Part shown: positions 1 through 9,034 of the stretch, piece by piece
Position numbering within the stretch: position 1 is the first letter of the stretch
Layout of the letters: every line of letters begins with the position of its first letter
NCBI RefSeq assembly: GCF_021596945.1
Contig: NZ_CP063779.1
Span: forward strand, 1,951,001-2,015,000
Direction of reading: 5' to 3'
From: Mongoliitalea daihaiensis
GTDB taxonomy: Bacteria; Bacteroidota; Bacteroidia; Cytophagales; Cyclobacteriaceae
Length of the DNA: 64,000 nucleotides
Translations under genes and position numbers: made by a program
The notes under the pieces: model-generated
The model's database searches: none
The model's input: only the letters and a program-made list of their open reading frames with translations
What the model was told of the DNA's origin: nothing

Positions 1-359
1 GAAAAATGGACCAGTTTATTGGAAAATACGGTGTATTCCAAAAATCCTCCGGCAGTCCATGAGTCCAAATGGGCGCGTGCGGGTAAGGTGGTTCCAAAAG
101 ATGCAGGTCGTACATCATTTAACAATTGTCCATAAAATCCCCCAATGGTAAATTTGTCATTCAGAATAATTCCTCCTCTCAATTGGAAGAATCCCGCAGT
201 TTCTCCCGCAAGCTGCGTTACCTGTATCCCTGGCTCTACCATGATGCCTACATTGGAGAGCGATAAGTTCCCGCCAAAGAGGGTTTCTTGAGCTTCTTGT
301 CCATAGCTTACAAAGGTTGCAGCTAATACAATCATCAGTGAAAGCAATATTTTTTTCAT
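1..359 (-). CDS. Secreted (outer-membrane-like) protein, partial
   Basis: The first 119 codons of a minus-strand gene are visible and its 3' end lies outside the window. The ATG complement is at 357-359. The protein begins MKKILLSLMIVLAATFVSYGQ, a clear Sec signal peptide with likely cleavage after the YGQ region. What follows has short alternating hydrophobic/polar stretches rich in Gly and aromatic residues (for example GGNLSLSNVGIM and GGIILNDKFTIGGFYG), as in small outer-membrane beta-barrels. No family-specific motif is visible. It is divergent from the sigma-factor gene that follows. Export is well supported; the barrel assignment is inference. Confidence 0.7.
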   Translation of the reverse strand, partial: MKKILLSLMIVLAATFVSYGQEAQETLFGGNLSLSNVGIMVEPGIQVTQLAGETAGFFQLRGGIILNDKFTIGGFYGQLLNDVRPASFGTTLPARAHLDSWTAGGFLEYTVFSNKLVHF

Positions 360-480
360 TGTTGTGAAAGTTTTCGTTTATTTTGGAGGGATTACGAAGC
401 CAGCATTTAAAAGGGTTGCCTGCGAAATTGAAAAAAGTAAAATTTTTATCGTTGTGCTAAAAAATAGAAAAAATAGTTCC

Positions 481-487
481 AAGGAGG
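481..487 (+). promoter_or_regulatory. Strong Shine-Dalgarno-like AAGGAGG before the sigma gene
   Basis: AAGGAGG ends 7 bases before a TTG codon at 495 that is in frame with the sigma-factor gene. This would be an ideal ribosome binding site for a TTG start, ten codons upstream of the first ATG at 525. Genes of this phylum often lack such strong sites, so it bears on the start choice. Confidence 0.4.
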
Positions 488-524
488 CAACCGCTTGGAG
501 GACTTACTTCGTCATACTGTCATA

Positions 525-1109
525 ATGAATCTTCCAAACTCCCCAGAACTCCAAGAAGTCATACGACAGTGCCTTTCCAATAATCGAAAGGCCCAACAGC
601 AGCTTTTTTCCCAATGTTATTCATTGGCAATGAATGTAACCAGAAGGTATGCTGCTAACCTTGAAGAGGCCAGATCCTTAGTGAATGAAGGGATGCTCAA
701 AGTTTTTCAACAGCTGCATACCTATAATTCAGATTTTAGCTTCGGGGGATGGGTACGGAGAATTATGGTCAATACAGCCATTGATCATTTCCGAAAGGTC
801 AAAGCATACGAACAACGTTTTCAAGATATCGATGAGCAGGATGATTTTTCAGATAAAGATAAAGCCACAGTGATTGATGGAATGAGTGCGGAAGAACTAT
901 TGGTGCTAGTGCAACAGCTTCCGCCTGCCTACAGGGTTGTATTTTCCCTGTATGCTGTGGAGGAATATACCCATAAGGAAATTGCTGAGGAATTAGGGAT
1001 TTCTGAAGGAACATCGAAATCAAATTATGCCAAGGCTAGGGCCAAACTGCAACAAGCCTTGGCAGGGTCAACCATTACAAATCAGAATTACCATGGACAG
1101 AGAAAATAA
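525..1109 (+). CDS. RNA polymerase sigma factor, sigma-70 family (ECF type)
   Basis: This is an alternative sigma factor that directs RNA polymerase to a dedicated promoter set. From the ATG at 525 it is 194 residues, the usual ECF size. The N-terminal half carries a region-2-like stretch (RKAQQQLFSQCYSLAMNVTRRY ... FGGWVRRIMVNTAIDHFRK, about residues 20-95). The C-terminal part has a region-4 helix-turn-helix (LPPAYRVVFSLYAVEEYTHKEIAEELGISEGTSKS, about 133-167). A TTG at 495 behind a strong AAGGAGG would add ten residues; both starts are possible. The gene overlaps the next one by 17 bases, which suggests translational coupling to a membrane-anchored partner, as with sigma/anti-sigma pairs. 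Confidence 0.9.
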   Translation: MNLPNSPELQEVIRQCLSNNRKAQQQLFSQCYSLAMNVTRRYAANLEEARSLVNEGMLKVFQQLHTYNSDFSFGGWVRRIMVNTAIDHFRKVKAYEQRFQDIDEQDDFSDKDKATVIDGMSAEELLVLVQQLPPAYRVVFSLYAVEEYTHKEIAEELGISEGTSKSNYAKARAKLQQALAGSTITNQNYHGQRK

Positions 1110-2448
1110 CTTTGAGAAAAAATTCAAGCAAAAGCTTGAGGAAGTCCATACTCCCTATACTGAAGACGCGTGGACATCATTTGCGCCACTACTTAATGCC
1201 TCGTCGGTTCCTTTTTGGAAGCGTTGGTATGTACCTTATATCTATAGTACCTTATTGTTTTTTGGGGCTTGGCTGTTATTTCCTTTAAGGGAACAAGGAA
1301 ATCAGGCGATACTTGATGGAGCACCCTTAGGTATACTAGCACAGCAAGATACGCTTGTGGTTCGGGATACGGTCTATATCATTGATACCTTGTATGTGTA
1401 CAAAACTATCGTTGTAGCACAAGAAAACCGTATGCAGAGGCCAATTACGAATGTTTCTTCTCTTGGTCCAGTGGACACAGTAGGCATTCAGCAGGCTGGA
1501 CAAGCAACAGGTATTGGTAATTCTCCTAGCTTGGAAGAGGGTAATCTACGCTTAGCCAAGAATACTACAAATGCTCAAAATCCCCCAACCTCTACTGTAG
1601 GCGGATCTAAGAGAGAGACTATGAATAGAGGCGGTTCAGAGGCAATCAGTTCAGTCCCCACTACCACTATTGATACTGTCGCTAACGAACGCATGCCTGC
1701 TTCGGGAGGTTTAGGATCGAATGTGCTGATGGCCCCATCCATAGCTCCAGAAGAAGGTTTTGTCATGAAACTTGAAAAGGAATTGGTTGTAGGAGATACC
1801 AGTAATCTCAAGAACAATTATGATCAATCCAAGCACAAGCCTTTTGTAAATCTGGAGGCAGGGCTGTCTTTGATGCTGCCAGTTAGTAGAAATATCGACT
1901 ATTATGCGGCTAGTCTTCAGGGATTTCAGGTAGGGTTGGAATGGGATAACGGTTGGGGGATCTACACTGGTGTTATGCGCAATTCCATGAGAGGTGAAAT
2001 TGACGATGATGATATTGCTAGGTTTTCTCCGACTGTTTTAGATCAGTTGCCAGGTAGACCAGCTGATATGACAGTTGTTGATGAAATCTATGTGACCAAT
2101 CGGCAATGGTTGTTTCCACTGGAACTTCGCTGGAGAAGTATGTATTTCAGCGGTTTCAGTTTTGAAAGTAGTGCAGGTATCGTAGCAAATTTGCTCCGAA
2201 GACAGGATTTTCAATATGAATTTGATGGACGGGTGGAGTTGGAAGATCAGTTTGAAACGCTTCAGAAAAACCAGTTTATGCTCAGTCATGTGAAAATTGG
2301 TTTAGGGACCAATTATCTATTGTCACAGCGGATGGGGATGTATTTGCGGACCCATTATTGGTTTCCAACCACAGGTACAGGAATCCTACAGAATCGTGTT
2401 CACGGTCTAGAAGTAGGGGTTGGGATGAATTACTTTTTGGGCAGGTGA
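1093..2448 (+). CDS. Membrane-anchored protein with barrel-like C-terminal domain, sigma-factor partner
   Basis: I chose the ATG at 1093 (MDRENNFEKKFKQKLEEVHTPY), giving 451 residues; a longer reading would lie wholly inside the sigma gene. About 35 charged residues resemble the cytoplasmic stub of Bacteroidota anti-sigma-like proteins (AWTSFAPLL). One membrane segment follows (YVPYIYSTLLFFGAWLLF, about 40-60), then a Ser/Thr/Asn-rich linker. The last 190 residues look like an outer-membrane-barrel-type domain (KPFVNLEAGLSLMLPVSRN ... VHGLEVGVGMNYFLGR). The overlap with the sigma gene suggests it controls or is controlled by that sigma factor. No known family signature was recognised, and an anti-sigma role is inference. 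Confidence 0.75.
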   Translation: MDRENNFEKKFKQKLEEVHTPYTEDAWTSFAPLLNASSVPFWKRWYVPYIYSTLLFFGAWLLFPLREQGNQAILDGAPLGILAQQDTLVVRDTVYIIDTLYVYKTIVVAQENRMQRPITNVSSLGPVDTVGIQQAGQATGIGNSPSLEEGNLRLAKNTTNAQNPPTSTVGGSKRETMNRGGSEAISSVPTTTIDTVANERMPASGGLGSNVLMAPSIAPEEGFVMKLEKELVVGDTSNLKNNYDQSKHKPFVNLEAGLSLMLPVSRNIDYYAASLQGFQVGLEWDNGWGIYTGVMRNSMRGEIDDDDIARFSPTVLDQLPGRPADMTVVDEIYVTNRQWLFPLELRWRSMYFSGFSFESSAGIVANLLRRQDFQYEFDGRVELEDQFETLQKNQFMLSHVKIGLGTNYLLSQRMGMYLRTHYWFPTTGTGILQNRVHGLEVGVGMNYFLGR

Positions 2449-2801
2449 CAAAACTATGCTTTCATCTTTAATCTAACTCATCTGAAAAAAAGTGTCTTAC
2501 TTTTTTCCAAGAGCTTTGAAGGGACTTAACAAAGATGTCTATTAACAAGAAAAGGTTGAAAAAGAGACGATTAAAAGTCCTTTGCTTGGGGAAGTCTCAT
2601 TTTATTCTTCCACTCCATTCGTGAAAAACCTTCAACAAAGGGGGGCGACTATTTTGGAGACAAAAAAATTGGAGGAAATGGACCATATCCTGTACATGCA
2701 AAAGCATGCTAGGTATTTTGTTTTGATAATTTTTTTAAAAAGTATTGTTGCTTTATGTAAAATTTGTGAAATTACGTTCGGTAAATTTCATGAGATAGAT
2801 T
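2449..2801 (+). other. Intergenic region with a weak terminator-like hairpin
   Basis: This gap of 353 bases separates the sigma operon from the PSD1 operon. It starts with a weak A/T-rich hairpin (GAAAAAAAGT...ACTTTTTTC, about 2484-2508) that could end the sigma transcript. The rest is AT-rich and probably contains the promoter of the next operon, but no clear TAnnTTTG element is visible. A 91-codon open frame at 2582-2857 shows no protein-like features. Confidence 0.4.
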
Positions 2802-5108
2802 ATGAATCTTCGTCCGATACATTGGTTGCTTGTTGTCTTTGTGTTTTTTTCCTGTGAGAAAACAGCAAGGTTTACACTTGAGTTGGATTCGAAGGATCAA
2901 ATCAGTTACAATCACCATATCCGTCCAATCTTATCGGACAATTGTTTTGCATGCCATGGTCCTGATGCCAATAAGCGGGAAGCAGGATTGCGATTGGATA
3001 TAGCGGAGTACGCTTACGCCGCACTCAAAGAATACCCCGATCAGTTTGGAGTCATCCCGCATGACCCGAAGGCTTCCGTTATTTTTCAGCGGATGACTTC
3101 AACAGACCCAAACGAAATCATGCCTCCCCCAGAGTCTAACCTGAAATTGAGCGTAGAAGAGATAGATCTTATCAAACGGTGGATCGAACAAGGAGCAGTT
3201 TATGAACCACATTGGGCTTTTGAGGTACCCCAAAAGAAAGTGCTTCCTCAAGTAAAAAACAAACAATGGCCTGTAAATGAAATCGACTATTTCATATTGT
3301 CGGGTATGGAGCGTCAAAAGCTTTCTCCTAATCCAAAAGCTGATCAACTGAGCCTTTTGCGCAGACTTTCTTTGGACCTCATAGGCCTGCCACCAACTAT
3401 GGAATTGCAGCAAAAGTTTTTGAGCAATAAATCTGCTATGGCTTACGAGCAGATGATAGATTATTTATTGGCTCTTCCAGCTTATGGAGAGAAAATGGCA
3501 GTGCTATGGATGGACATCTCCCGTTATGCGGATTCGTATGGCTATCAGGATGATAATATCCGAACACAGTGGCCTTACAGGGATTGGGTTATTCATGCTT
3601 TCAACAAAAATATGCCTTATGATCAATTTATCACTTGGCAGCTGGCCGGTGATTTATTAGCTAATGCTACCAAAGAGCAAATTTTAGCCACAGCATATAA
3701 TAGAAATCATAAATACACTGAAGAAGGAGGGGTGATTGATGAAGAATACCGTGTAGAATACATTTTGGACAAGACCAATACCTATACCAAAGGAATCTTA
3801 GGTTTGACCGTAGAATGTGCCCAATGCCACGATCACAAATACGATCCGATTTCCCAGAAAAATTACTTTGAGCTTTTTGCCTTTTTCAATAATACCCCTG
3901 AGAAAGGATATGAGGGTGATATAGTACAATCCAAACCTGCCAAAACCCCGATCATGTGGATAGAGCGAGAGGATACTGAGGGGATATTGAATTTCATCAA
4001 TTATCAAGATACCGCTAGGATTATGGTTTCGGTTATGGAAGAATTGAAGGAAGTCAGACCAACGTTTATCCTAGATCGAGGATTGTATGATGCTCCCACA
4101 AAAGAAGTGCGACCCAATACTCCGGAAGCTGTTTTTCCTTTTGATATAGCTTACCCTCCCAATAGACTTGGTCTTGCTCAGTGGACCACTGATGCTCGAA
4201 ATCCACTTACAGCTCGTGTTTTTGTGAATTTAATCTGGCAGGAGATTTTCGGGAAGGGTATAGTTGCATCTACAGGAGATTTTGGTATGCAAGGAGCCTT
4301 GCCTTCACATCCCGAACTCTTGGATTGGCTTGCAGTGGATTTTGTAGAAAATGGGTGGGACATCAAGCGTCTGCTCAAGCAGTTGCTGATGTCAGCCACC
4401 TATCAGCAATCTTCGGTCATTGATGTCAAAAAGTATCAACAGGATCCAGACAATACCTACTTGGCTCGGGCCCCACGTCTTCGATTATCAGCAGAAAGCA
4501 TTCGGGATATGGTTTTGTCGAGTTCTGGATTGCTGTATCCCGAAATTGGCGGGCCTAGTGTCAAGCCCTATCAGCCCGAGGGCTTGTGGGAAGCAGCAAG
4601 TTCGGGAAGGGGAGAGTTGCGGACCTACAAGCAAGCCACTGGCAATCAGCTTTACCGAAGAGGTTTATACACCTTTATTAAATTGACTGTTCCGCCACCT
4701 ATGCCCATTATTTTTGACGGGAGTAATCGGGATGTATGCGAGGTAAGTCGCAGCAGAACCAATACACCACTTCAGGCTTTGGTTATGCTCAACGATCCAT
4801 TGGTGTTGGAGGCTTCCCGTTATTTGGCATCCGAACTCATTCAAAGGAATCAAGAACCAAAACAGCTGATTGAACAGGCGTTTTCCCGCATCCTTGGACG
4901 TAACCCAGGTAAGCAGGAATTGCAGATTCTTTTTGCCTATTATCAAGAAGAGATGGATAGATTTACTCAAGATCTAGAGACTGGTATTTCTCTTATCTAT
5001 CAAGGAGAAAAGCCGATCGATACCCAAAATATCAAGCCTTCATTAATTGCTTTGAGTCAGGTGATTACGGCTATTTACAATTTAGAAGAAGCGATAACCA
5101 AGACTTAA
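2802..5108 (+). CDS. PSD1-type lipoprotein: PSCyt1 haem domain, DUF1549, DUF1553
   Basis: This is a 768-residue secreted lipoprotein (lipobox ending at Cys18 in FVFFSCEK). After the signal comes a PSCyt1-type cytochrome c motif, CFACH (residues 48-52), with a distal MPPPESNLKLS stretch that may supply the axial Met. The DUF1549 region spans roughly 155-370 and includes the family motif CAQCHDHKYDPI (339-350), a second CxxCH. The DUF1553 region follows (about 440-750, with RNPLTARVFVNLIWQ and SRSRTNTPLQALVMLND). These families were named from Planctomycetes; their reaction is not established, though they are often near polysaccharide-degradation genes. The next gene starts 5 bases downstream. 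Length is short for the family because inserted sugar-binding-like domains are absent. Confidence 0.92.
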   Translation: MNLRPIHWLLVVFVFFSCEKTARFTLELDSKDQISYNHHIRPILSDNCFACHGPDANKREAGLRLDIAEYAYAALKEYPDQFGVIPHDPKASVIFQRMTSTDPNEIMPPPESNLKLSVEEIDLIKRWIEQGAVYEPHWAFEVPQKKVLPQVKNKQWPVNEIDYFILSGMERQKLSPNPKADQLSLLRRLSLDLIGLPPTMELQQKFLSNKSAMAYEQMIDYLLALPAYGEKMAVLWMDISRYADSYGYQDDNIRTQWPYRDWVIHAFNKNMPYDQFITWQLAGDLLANATKEQILATAYNRNHKYTEEGGVIDEEYRVEYILDKTNTYTKGILGLTVECAQCHDHKYDPISQKNYFELFAFFNNTPEKGYEGDIVQSKPAKTPIMWIEREDTEGILNFINYQDTARIMVSVMEELKEVRPTFILDRGLYDAPTKEVRPNTPEAVFPFDIAYPPNRLGLAQWTTDARNPLTARVFVNLIWQEIFGKGIVASTGDFGMQGALPSHPELLDWLAVDFVENGWDIKRLLKQLLMSATYQQSSVIDVKKYQQDPDNTYLARAPRLRLSAESIRDMVLSSSGLLYPEIGGPSVKPYQPEGLWEAASSGRGELRTYKQATGNQLYRRGLYTFIKLTVPPPMPIIFDGSNRDVCEVSRSRTNTPLQALVMLNDPLVLEASRYLASELIQRNQEPKQLIEQAFSRILGRNPGKQELQILFAYYQEEMDRFTQDLETGISLIYQGEKPIDTQNIKPSLIALSQVITAIYNLEEAITKT

Positions 5109-5113
5109 GCAAC

Positions 5114-6565
5114 ATGGAAAAGGAACAATTGGAGCATAGCCTTGGGCATAATCGGCGTAAATTTCTAAGCAAAGTCAGTTTAGGGATAGGGAGTTTGGCA
5201 TTGGGGAGTTTGCTAATTCCCGATCTCTTTCGAAAAGGAGCAGTAGAAGATGCCATCATGGACGCCTTACCACATTTTGCCCCTAAAGCCAAAAGGGTAA
5301 TTTATCTCTTCCAAAATGGTGCTCCATCCCAACTGGAGTCGTTCGATTATAAGCCGTTGCTCAATAAGCAGGTTGGAATGGAGCTGCCTGACTCCATCCG
5401 GATGGGGCAACGGTTGACTGGCATGACATCAGGTCAGAGCTCTTTCCCTTTGGTTGGTTCTTACTATGGATTTCAACAGTATGGAGAGGCTAGGGCATGG
5501 ATCTCTGAACTTTTTCCATATACTGCCAAGGTAGTGGATGATATTTGCATCGTCAGATCTATGTATACAGAAGCCATCAACCACGATCCTGCATTGACTT
5601 TTTTCCAGACTGGGGCTCAAGTTGGGAATAGGCCAAGTATGGGTTCTTGGCTTAGCTATGGCTTGGGTAGTGAAAATCATAATTTACCAGCATTTTGTGT
5701 GCTTTTGAGTAAGGGTAAGGGGAATGGACAAGGAGTCTATTCCAAGCTTTGGACCAATGGGTTTTTGGATTCAGTCCATCAAGGTGTACAATTTTCCGCG
5801 AGTGAAGACCCGGTCTTGTACCTCAACGACCCCAAAGGTATGCGTAGGGAGGATCGCAGGCGTATGTTGGATAAAATTGCCCAACTAAACCAAATTAATT
5901 ATCAAACCTTTGGGGATCCAGAAATTTCAGCCAAGATTCAGCAGTATGAAATGGCATTCCGTATGCAAACAGCCGTGCCGGAGGTGACAGATATATCCAA
6001 AGAACCTGATAGCATCATCAAAATGTACGGGCCAGATTGCTTGGTTCCTGGAACCTATGCAGCTAATTGTCTTTTGGCACGTAAATTATCCGAAAGTGGT
6101 GTTCGCTTCGTACAACTATACCATCAAGGATGGGATCAACACGATAATCTTCCAACCGAAATGGCCAAGCAGGCAAAAGATGTGGATCAAGCTTCTGCCG
6201 CATTGATTCAAGATTTGAAGCAACGAGGATTGCTGGATGAAACATTGGTTATTTGGGGAGGAGAGTTTGGGCGGACGAATTATTGCCAAGGTAAATTTCA
6301 AGTAGATAATTATGGCAGAGATCATCACCCTAAAGCTTTTTCCATTTGGATGGCCGGTGGAGGGGTAAAGCCAGGGATTGTTTACGGAGAAACAGATGAG
6401 TTTGGGTACAATATCGTAGAAAATCCAGTGCATGTGCATGATTTTCATGCGACTATCTTGCATTTGATGGGGGTGGATCATGAGCGTCTGACGTATAAGC
6501 ACTTGGGGAGAAGATATCGCCTGACCGATGTACATGGGCATGTTGTAAAAGATTTGTTAGTATAA
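5114..6565 (+). CDS. DUF1501 family protein, Tat-exported
   Basis: This 483-residue protein has a twin-arginine signal (RRKFLSK, residues 14-20, then LGIGSLALGSLLIP). DUF1501 proteins have a sulfatase/alkaline-phosphatase-like fold but lack a proven activity. Recognisable family stretches are FQNGAPSQLESFDYKP, NHDPALTFFQTG, GTYAANCLLARKLSESGVRFVQLYHQGWDQHDN and VIWGGEFGRTNY, and the HHPKAFSIWMAGGGVKPG region near the C-terminus. It sits between two CxxCH proteins with 5-base and 1-base gaps, so the three are almost certainly one operon. In many genomes DUF1501 and DUF1553 genes are neighbours; the pair is thought to work together in the periplasm, with substrate unknown. Confidence 0.92.
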   Translation: MEKEQLEHSLGHNRRKFLSKVSLGIGSLALGSLLIPDLFRKGAVEDAIMDALPHFAPKAKRVIYLFQNGAPSQLESFDYKPLLNKQVGMELPDSIRMGQRLTGMTSGQSSFPLVGSYYGFQQYGEARAWISELFPYTAKVVDDICIVRSMYTEAINHDPALTFFQTGAQVGNRPSMGSWLSYGLGSENHNLPAFCVLLSKGKGNGQGVYSKLWTNGFLDSVHQGVQFSASEDPVLYLNDPKGMRREDRRRMLDKIAQLNQINYQTFGDPEISAKIQQYEMAFRMQTAVPEVTDISKEPDSIIKMYGPDCLVPGTYAANCLLARKLSESGVRFVQLYHQGWDQHDNLPTEMAKQAKDVDQASAALIQDLKQRGLLDETLVIWGGEFGRTNYCQGKFQVDNYGRDHHPKAFSIWMAGGGVKPGIVYGETDEFGYNIVENPVHVHDFHATILHLMGVDHERLTYKHLGRRYRLTDVHGHVVKDLLV

Positions 6566-6566
6566 T

Positions 6567-8717
6567 ATGCAGTCTAAAAATGCAAACGCTCCGCTTAGCT
6601 CCATCCTTCAGCATGTTGTAATCGTGTTGCATGGGCTTTGTATTGCTCTTGCTATTGGACATAGATATTTGGAAGTGCCTACACTGCTAATGGTTTTTGG
6701 AAGAGCACATCCTTTGATGCTGCATTTTCCAATCGTTCTATTGCTTTTGTTGGTAGTATTGCTTTGGAGTTCAAGCACCTTTTCCAGACACAACCCTAGC
6801 TTAGCAAACAATTTATTTTTACTAAGTCTTTGTTTGACAGGGGCTACCGTTTTTGCAGGTTTATTATTGGCAGCAGAGGATGGGTATAATCCAGATGATT
6901 TTTTTGCCCATCAATGGGTAAGTATGGGGTTGTTTTGGATGGCCAGTATCTGGTATTTGATGTGGAAAAATGGCAAACAGGCAACTGCTCGTATGACTTC
7001 GGTAAGCGTGGTAGTACTGACATTGATTGCTGGACATTTAGGGGCAACATTGACGCATGGGGAAGATTTTTTATGGGCACCTTTTGTCAAAACGCAAGGT
7101 GTAGAAATGGTAGCCTTAGAGGAAGCTATAGCTTTTGATCATGTAATTCTTCCAATTTTGGAGCAAAAATGCGTGTCATGTCATAAGGCATCCAAACAAA
7201 AAGGTGAGTTACGTTTGGATGGTGCATCATACATCTTGGCAGGAGGAAAGCATGGTCCTGTGATTGATACAATAAATCCTAGGTTATCGAGTCTCTTGCA
7301 GCGAATCCTCTTACCATTGGATCATGAGGAACATATGCCGCCGAAGGGCAAAATACAATTGACTGTAGAGGAGATAGATTTGATTCGAGCATGGATTGAT
7401 GAATTGGCACCTATGGAGAAACCAATGATCAGTTTTGATCCGGATAATAGCTTTTTTCAATTAGCGAAGCAACGGATGTTTGCACAGGAAAAAGTAGCCT
7501 ATTCCTTTCCTTTTATAGCTGCTACTACTATTGCCCAATTGAACAATGATTTTCGGGTAATTCAGCCTATTTATCCGGGGTCTCCAGCACTTCGTGTCAG
7601 TTTTTTTGGAAAATCTAATTTTAAGTCTGAGCAATTAGAAGAGCTAACTGCCATTAAAAATCAAGTGGTAGAATTGAATCTTTCCAACATGCCTTTGGCT
7701 GAAGATGATTTAAAAAAAATCAATCAATTCGATAATTTGGAGAAACTCCATTTGAATGGGGCAGGGCTTCAAGGAAAGTTTTTGCATGTATTGGCAGATT
7801 TAAAATCTTTACGAATACTTTCTTTGGCTGGTAATTCCTTAGGAAGCGATGTTTTGGAAAATTTAGCACAATTGACGCAACTCAGCAATTTGTTTCTTTG
7901 GAATACGGGATTGGATGTAAAACAAATGGAAATGCTAGCTGCCCAATTAACTCAAACGACTATCGAGCTAGGATATCAAGATGATGGGACCTTGTATCAG
8001 TTGAACGCTCCCATCATTCAGGCCAATTCCGGTATTTTTCATGATACGCTAGAGATACGTTTGAAGCATCCCATTGCGGGTGTGGGTTTATTTTATACCT
8101 TGGACAATACACGTCCAGACAGCATCAATTATCTGTTGTATGAAAAGCCTATCTTGTTGGAAAAAAACGCCAACCTTCGTGTTCGGGCGTTTGCCGAAGG
8201 TTGGTTGGGAAGTGAAGAAAGCAATGCTGTTTTTTTCAAAGCAGGCGTACAGCCCTCATCCTATCGTCTGAGTCACGCACCTCATCCATCCTACAAAGGA
8301 GATGGCGTGGAAACACTTTTTGATTTGGAAAAAGGGGACGAGGATTTTTCTTCGGGTAAATGGATTGGTTTTCAGGATGATGCCTGCGAGGTGATTTTGG
8401 ATTTTGGGCCAAGCAAGTCCTTGACATCCCTGTCTTTAAGTGTCCTGACAGCTGAAGCATCGTATATTTTCCCGCCTGCCTTGGTCGAGATTTGGAGTAA
8501 AACCCGCCAAGGCGATTGGGTCTTACTACATGCAGATAAGCCAGTGCAGCCCAAACAGATACATGATAGGAAGCTGCATTTGTTGGAATATTCCTTGCCC
8601 TCAGATCCTATCAGTCAACTCAAGGCTATTATCAGGCCAATTAACCGACTTCCCCATTGGCATCCAGGAGCAGGGCAGAAGGGCTGGGTATTTTTGGATG
8701 AGGTGTTGGTGAATTGA
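6567..8717 (+). CDS. Membrane c-type cytochrome with LRR and C-terminal sugar-binding-like domains
   Basis: This 716-residue mosaic starts one base after the DUF1501 stop. Residues 1-165 hold about four to five membrane helices with the DUF2231-like motif GRAHPLMLHFPIVLL and GHLGATLTHGEDFL. A PSCyt1-like haem motif CVSCH lies at 202-206, with HMPPKGK downstream as a candidate Met ligand. Residues about 330-465 are leucine-rich repeats (LEKLHLNGAGLQG, LRILSLAGNSLGS). Residues about 485-560 resemble the chitobiase C-terminal/FN3-like domain (GVGLFYTLDNTRPDS ... LRVRAFAEGWLGSEES). The tail looks like a discoidin-type beta sandwich. It is likely the membrane electron-transfer partner of the two preceding exported proteins. 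Domain calls are by eye and the role is inferred from context. Confidence 0.85.
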   Translation: MQSKNANAPLSSILQHVVIVLHGLCIALAIGHRYLEVPTLLMVFGRAHPLMLHFPIVLLLLLVVLLWSSSTFSRHNPSLANNLFLLSLCLTGATVFAGLLLAAEDGYNPDDFFAHQWVSMGLFWMASIWYLMWKNGKQATARMTSVSVVVLTLIAGHLGATLTHGEDFLWAPFVKTQGVEMVALEEAIAFDHVILPILEQKCVSCHKASKQKGELRLDGASYILAGGKHGPVIDTINPRLSSLLQRILLPLDHEEHMPPKGKIQLTVEEIDLIRAWIDELAPMEKPMISFDPDNSFFQLAKQRMFAQEKVAYSFPFIAATTIAQLNNDFRVIQPIYPGSPALRVSFFGKSNFKSEQLEELTAIKNQVVELNLSNMPLAEDDLKKINQFDNLEKLHLNGAGLQGKFLHVLADLKSLRILSLAGNSLGSDVLENLAQLTQLSNLFLWNTGLDVKQMEMLAAQLTQTTIELGYQDDGTLYQLNAPIIQANSGIFHDTLEIRLKHPIAGVGLFYTLDNTRPDSINYLLYEKPILLEKNANLRVRAFAEGWLGSEESNAVFFKAGVQPSSYRLSHAPHPSYKGDGVETLFDLEKGDEDFSSGKWIGFQDDACEVILDFGPSKSLTSLSLSVLTAEASYIFPPALVEIWSKTRQGDWVLLHADKPVQPKQIHDRKLHLLEYSLPSDPISQLKAIIRPINRLPHWHPGAGQKGWVFLDEVLVN

Positions 8718-9034
8718 TAAGAGATGATTATCAATAAGAAACAGAGGTAGATGTATTCATTTGGGTGCGGAGAGGTGAAGGCCTACTTACTGTCCCATAA
8801 AAAATAAATTCTTTTTTAAATCATAGGCGATTGATTTTTCATTTAACTGTAGGGTGAAAGAAAATGAAATAAAAATTTTAGCAAAAACTTTCATTTATGA
8901 AAAATAATATTTTATATTTCGAATAAGTTTCGAAAACGAAAGTTTTTAATTCCTTGAATCTCTTAGGTTACGGTCTTAAAGCTTTCAATTCCGTAACAAT
9001 TCAGTATTTTGAAAAAAGTGATTTAACTGTCCGC
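8718..9034 (+). other. Intergenic region before the symporter operon
   Basis: These 317 AT-rich bases lie between the cytochrome operon and the first ATG of the symporter. The first half shows nothing recognisable. The second half (8880-8950) holds the two operator-like copies listed separately. A TTG at 8954 could extend the symporter by 27 residues, but that extension is not transporter-like. Confidence 0.5.
8883..8947. promoter_or_regulatory. Pair of inverted AAAAACTTTC-type operator-like sites
   Basis: AAAAACTTTCATTT at 8883-8896 is answered by its near-perfect complement AAACGAAAGTTTTT at 8934-8947 (13 of 14 bases match when inverted). The same 14-mer appears exactly at 27138-27151 in front of susC. 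The positions suit binding by the DeoR-family regulator encoded at 27625. The sites resemble the TTTCRTTTYRTTTY core of the E. coli AgaR operator as I remember it. Confidence 0.55.

Noticed and set aside
2582..2857. A 91-codon frame upstream of the PSD1-type gene
   Set aside because: It overlaps the start of the lipoprotein gene in another frame and shows no domain, signal or biased composition expected of a protein.
8954..9034. N-terminal extension of the symporter from a TTG at 8954
   Set aside because: The 27 added residues do not look like part of a transporter and the ATG at 9035 gives the family start; the region also holds operator sites.
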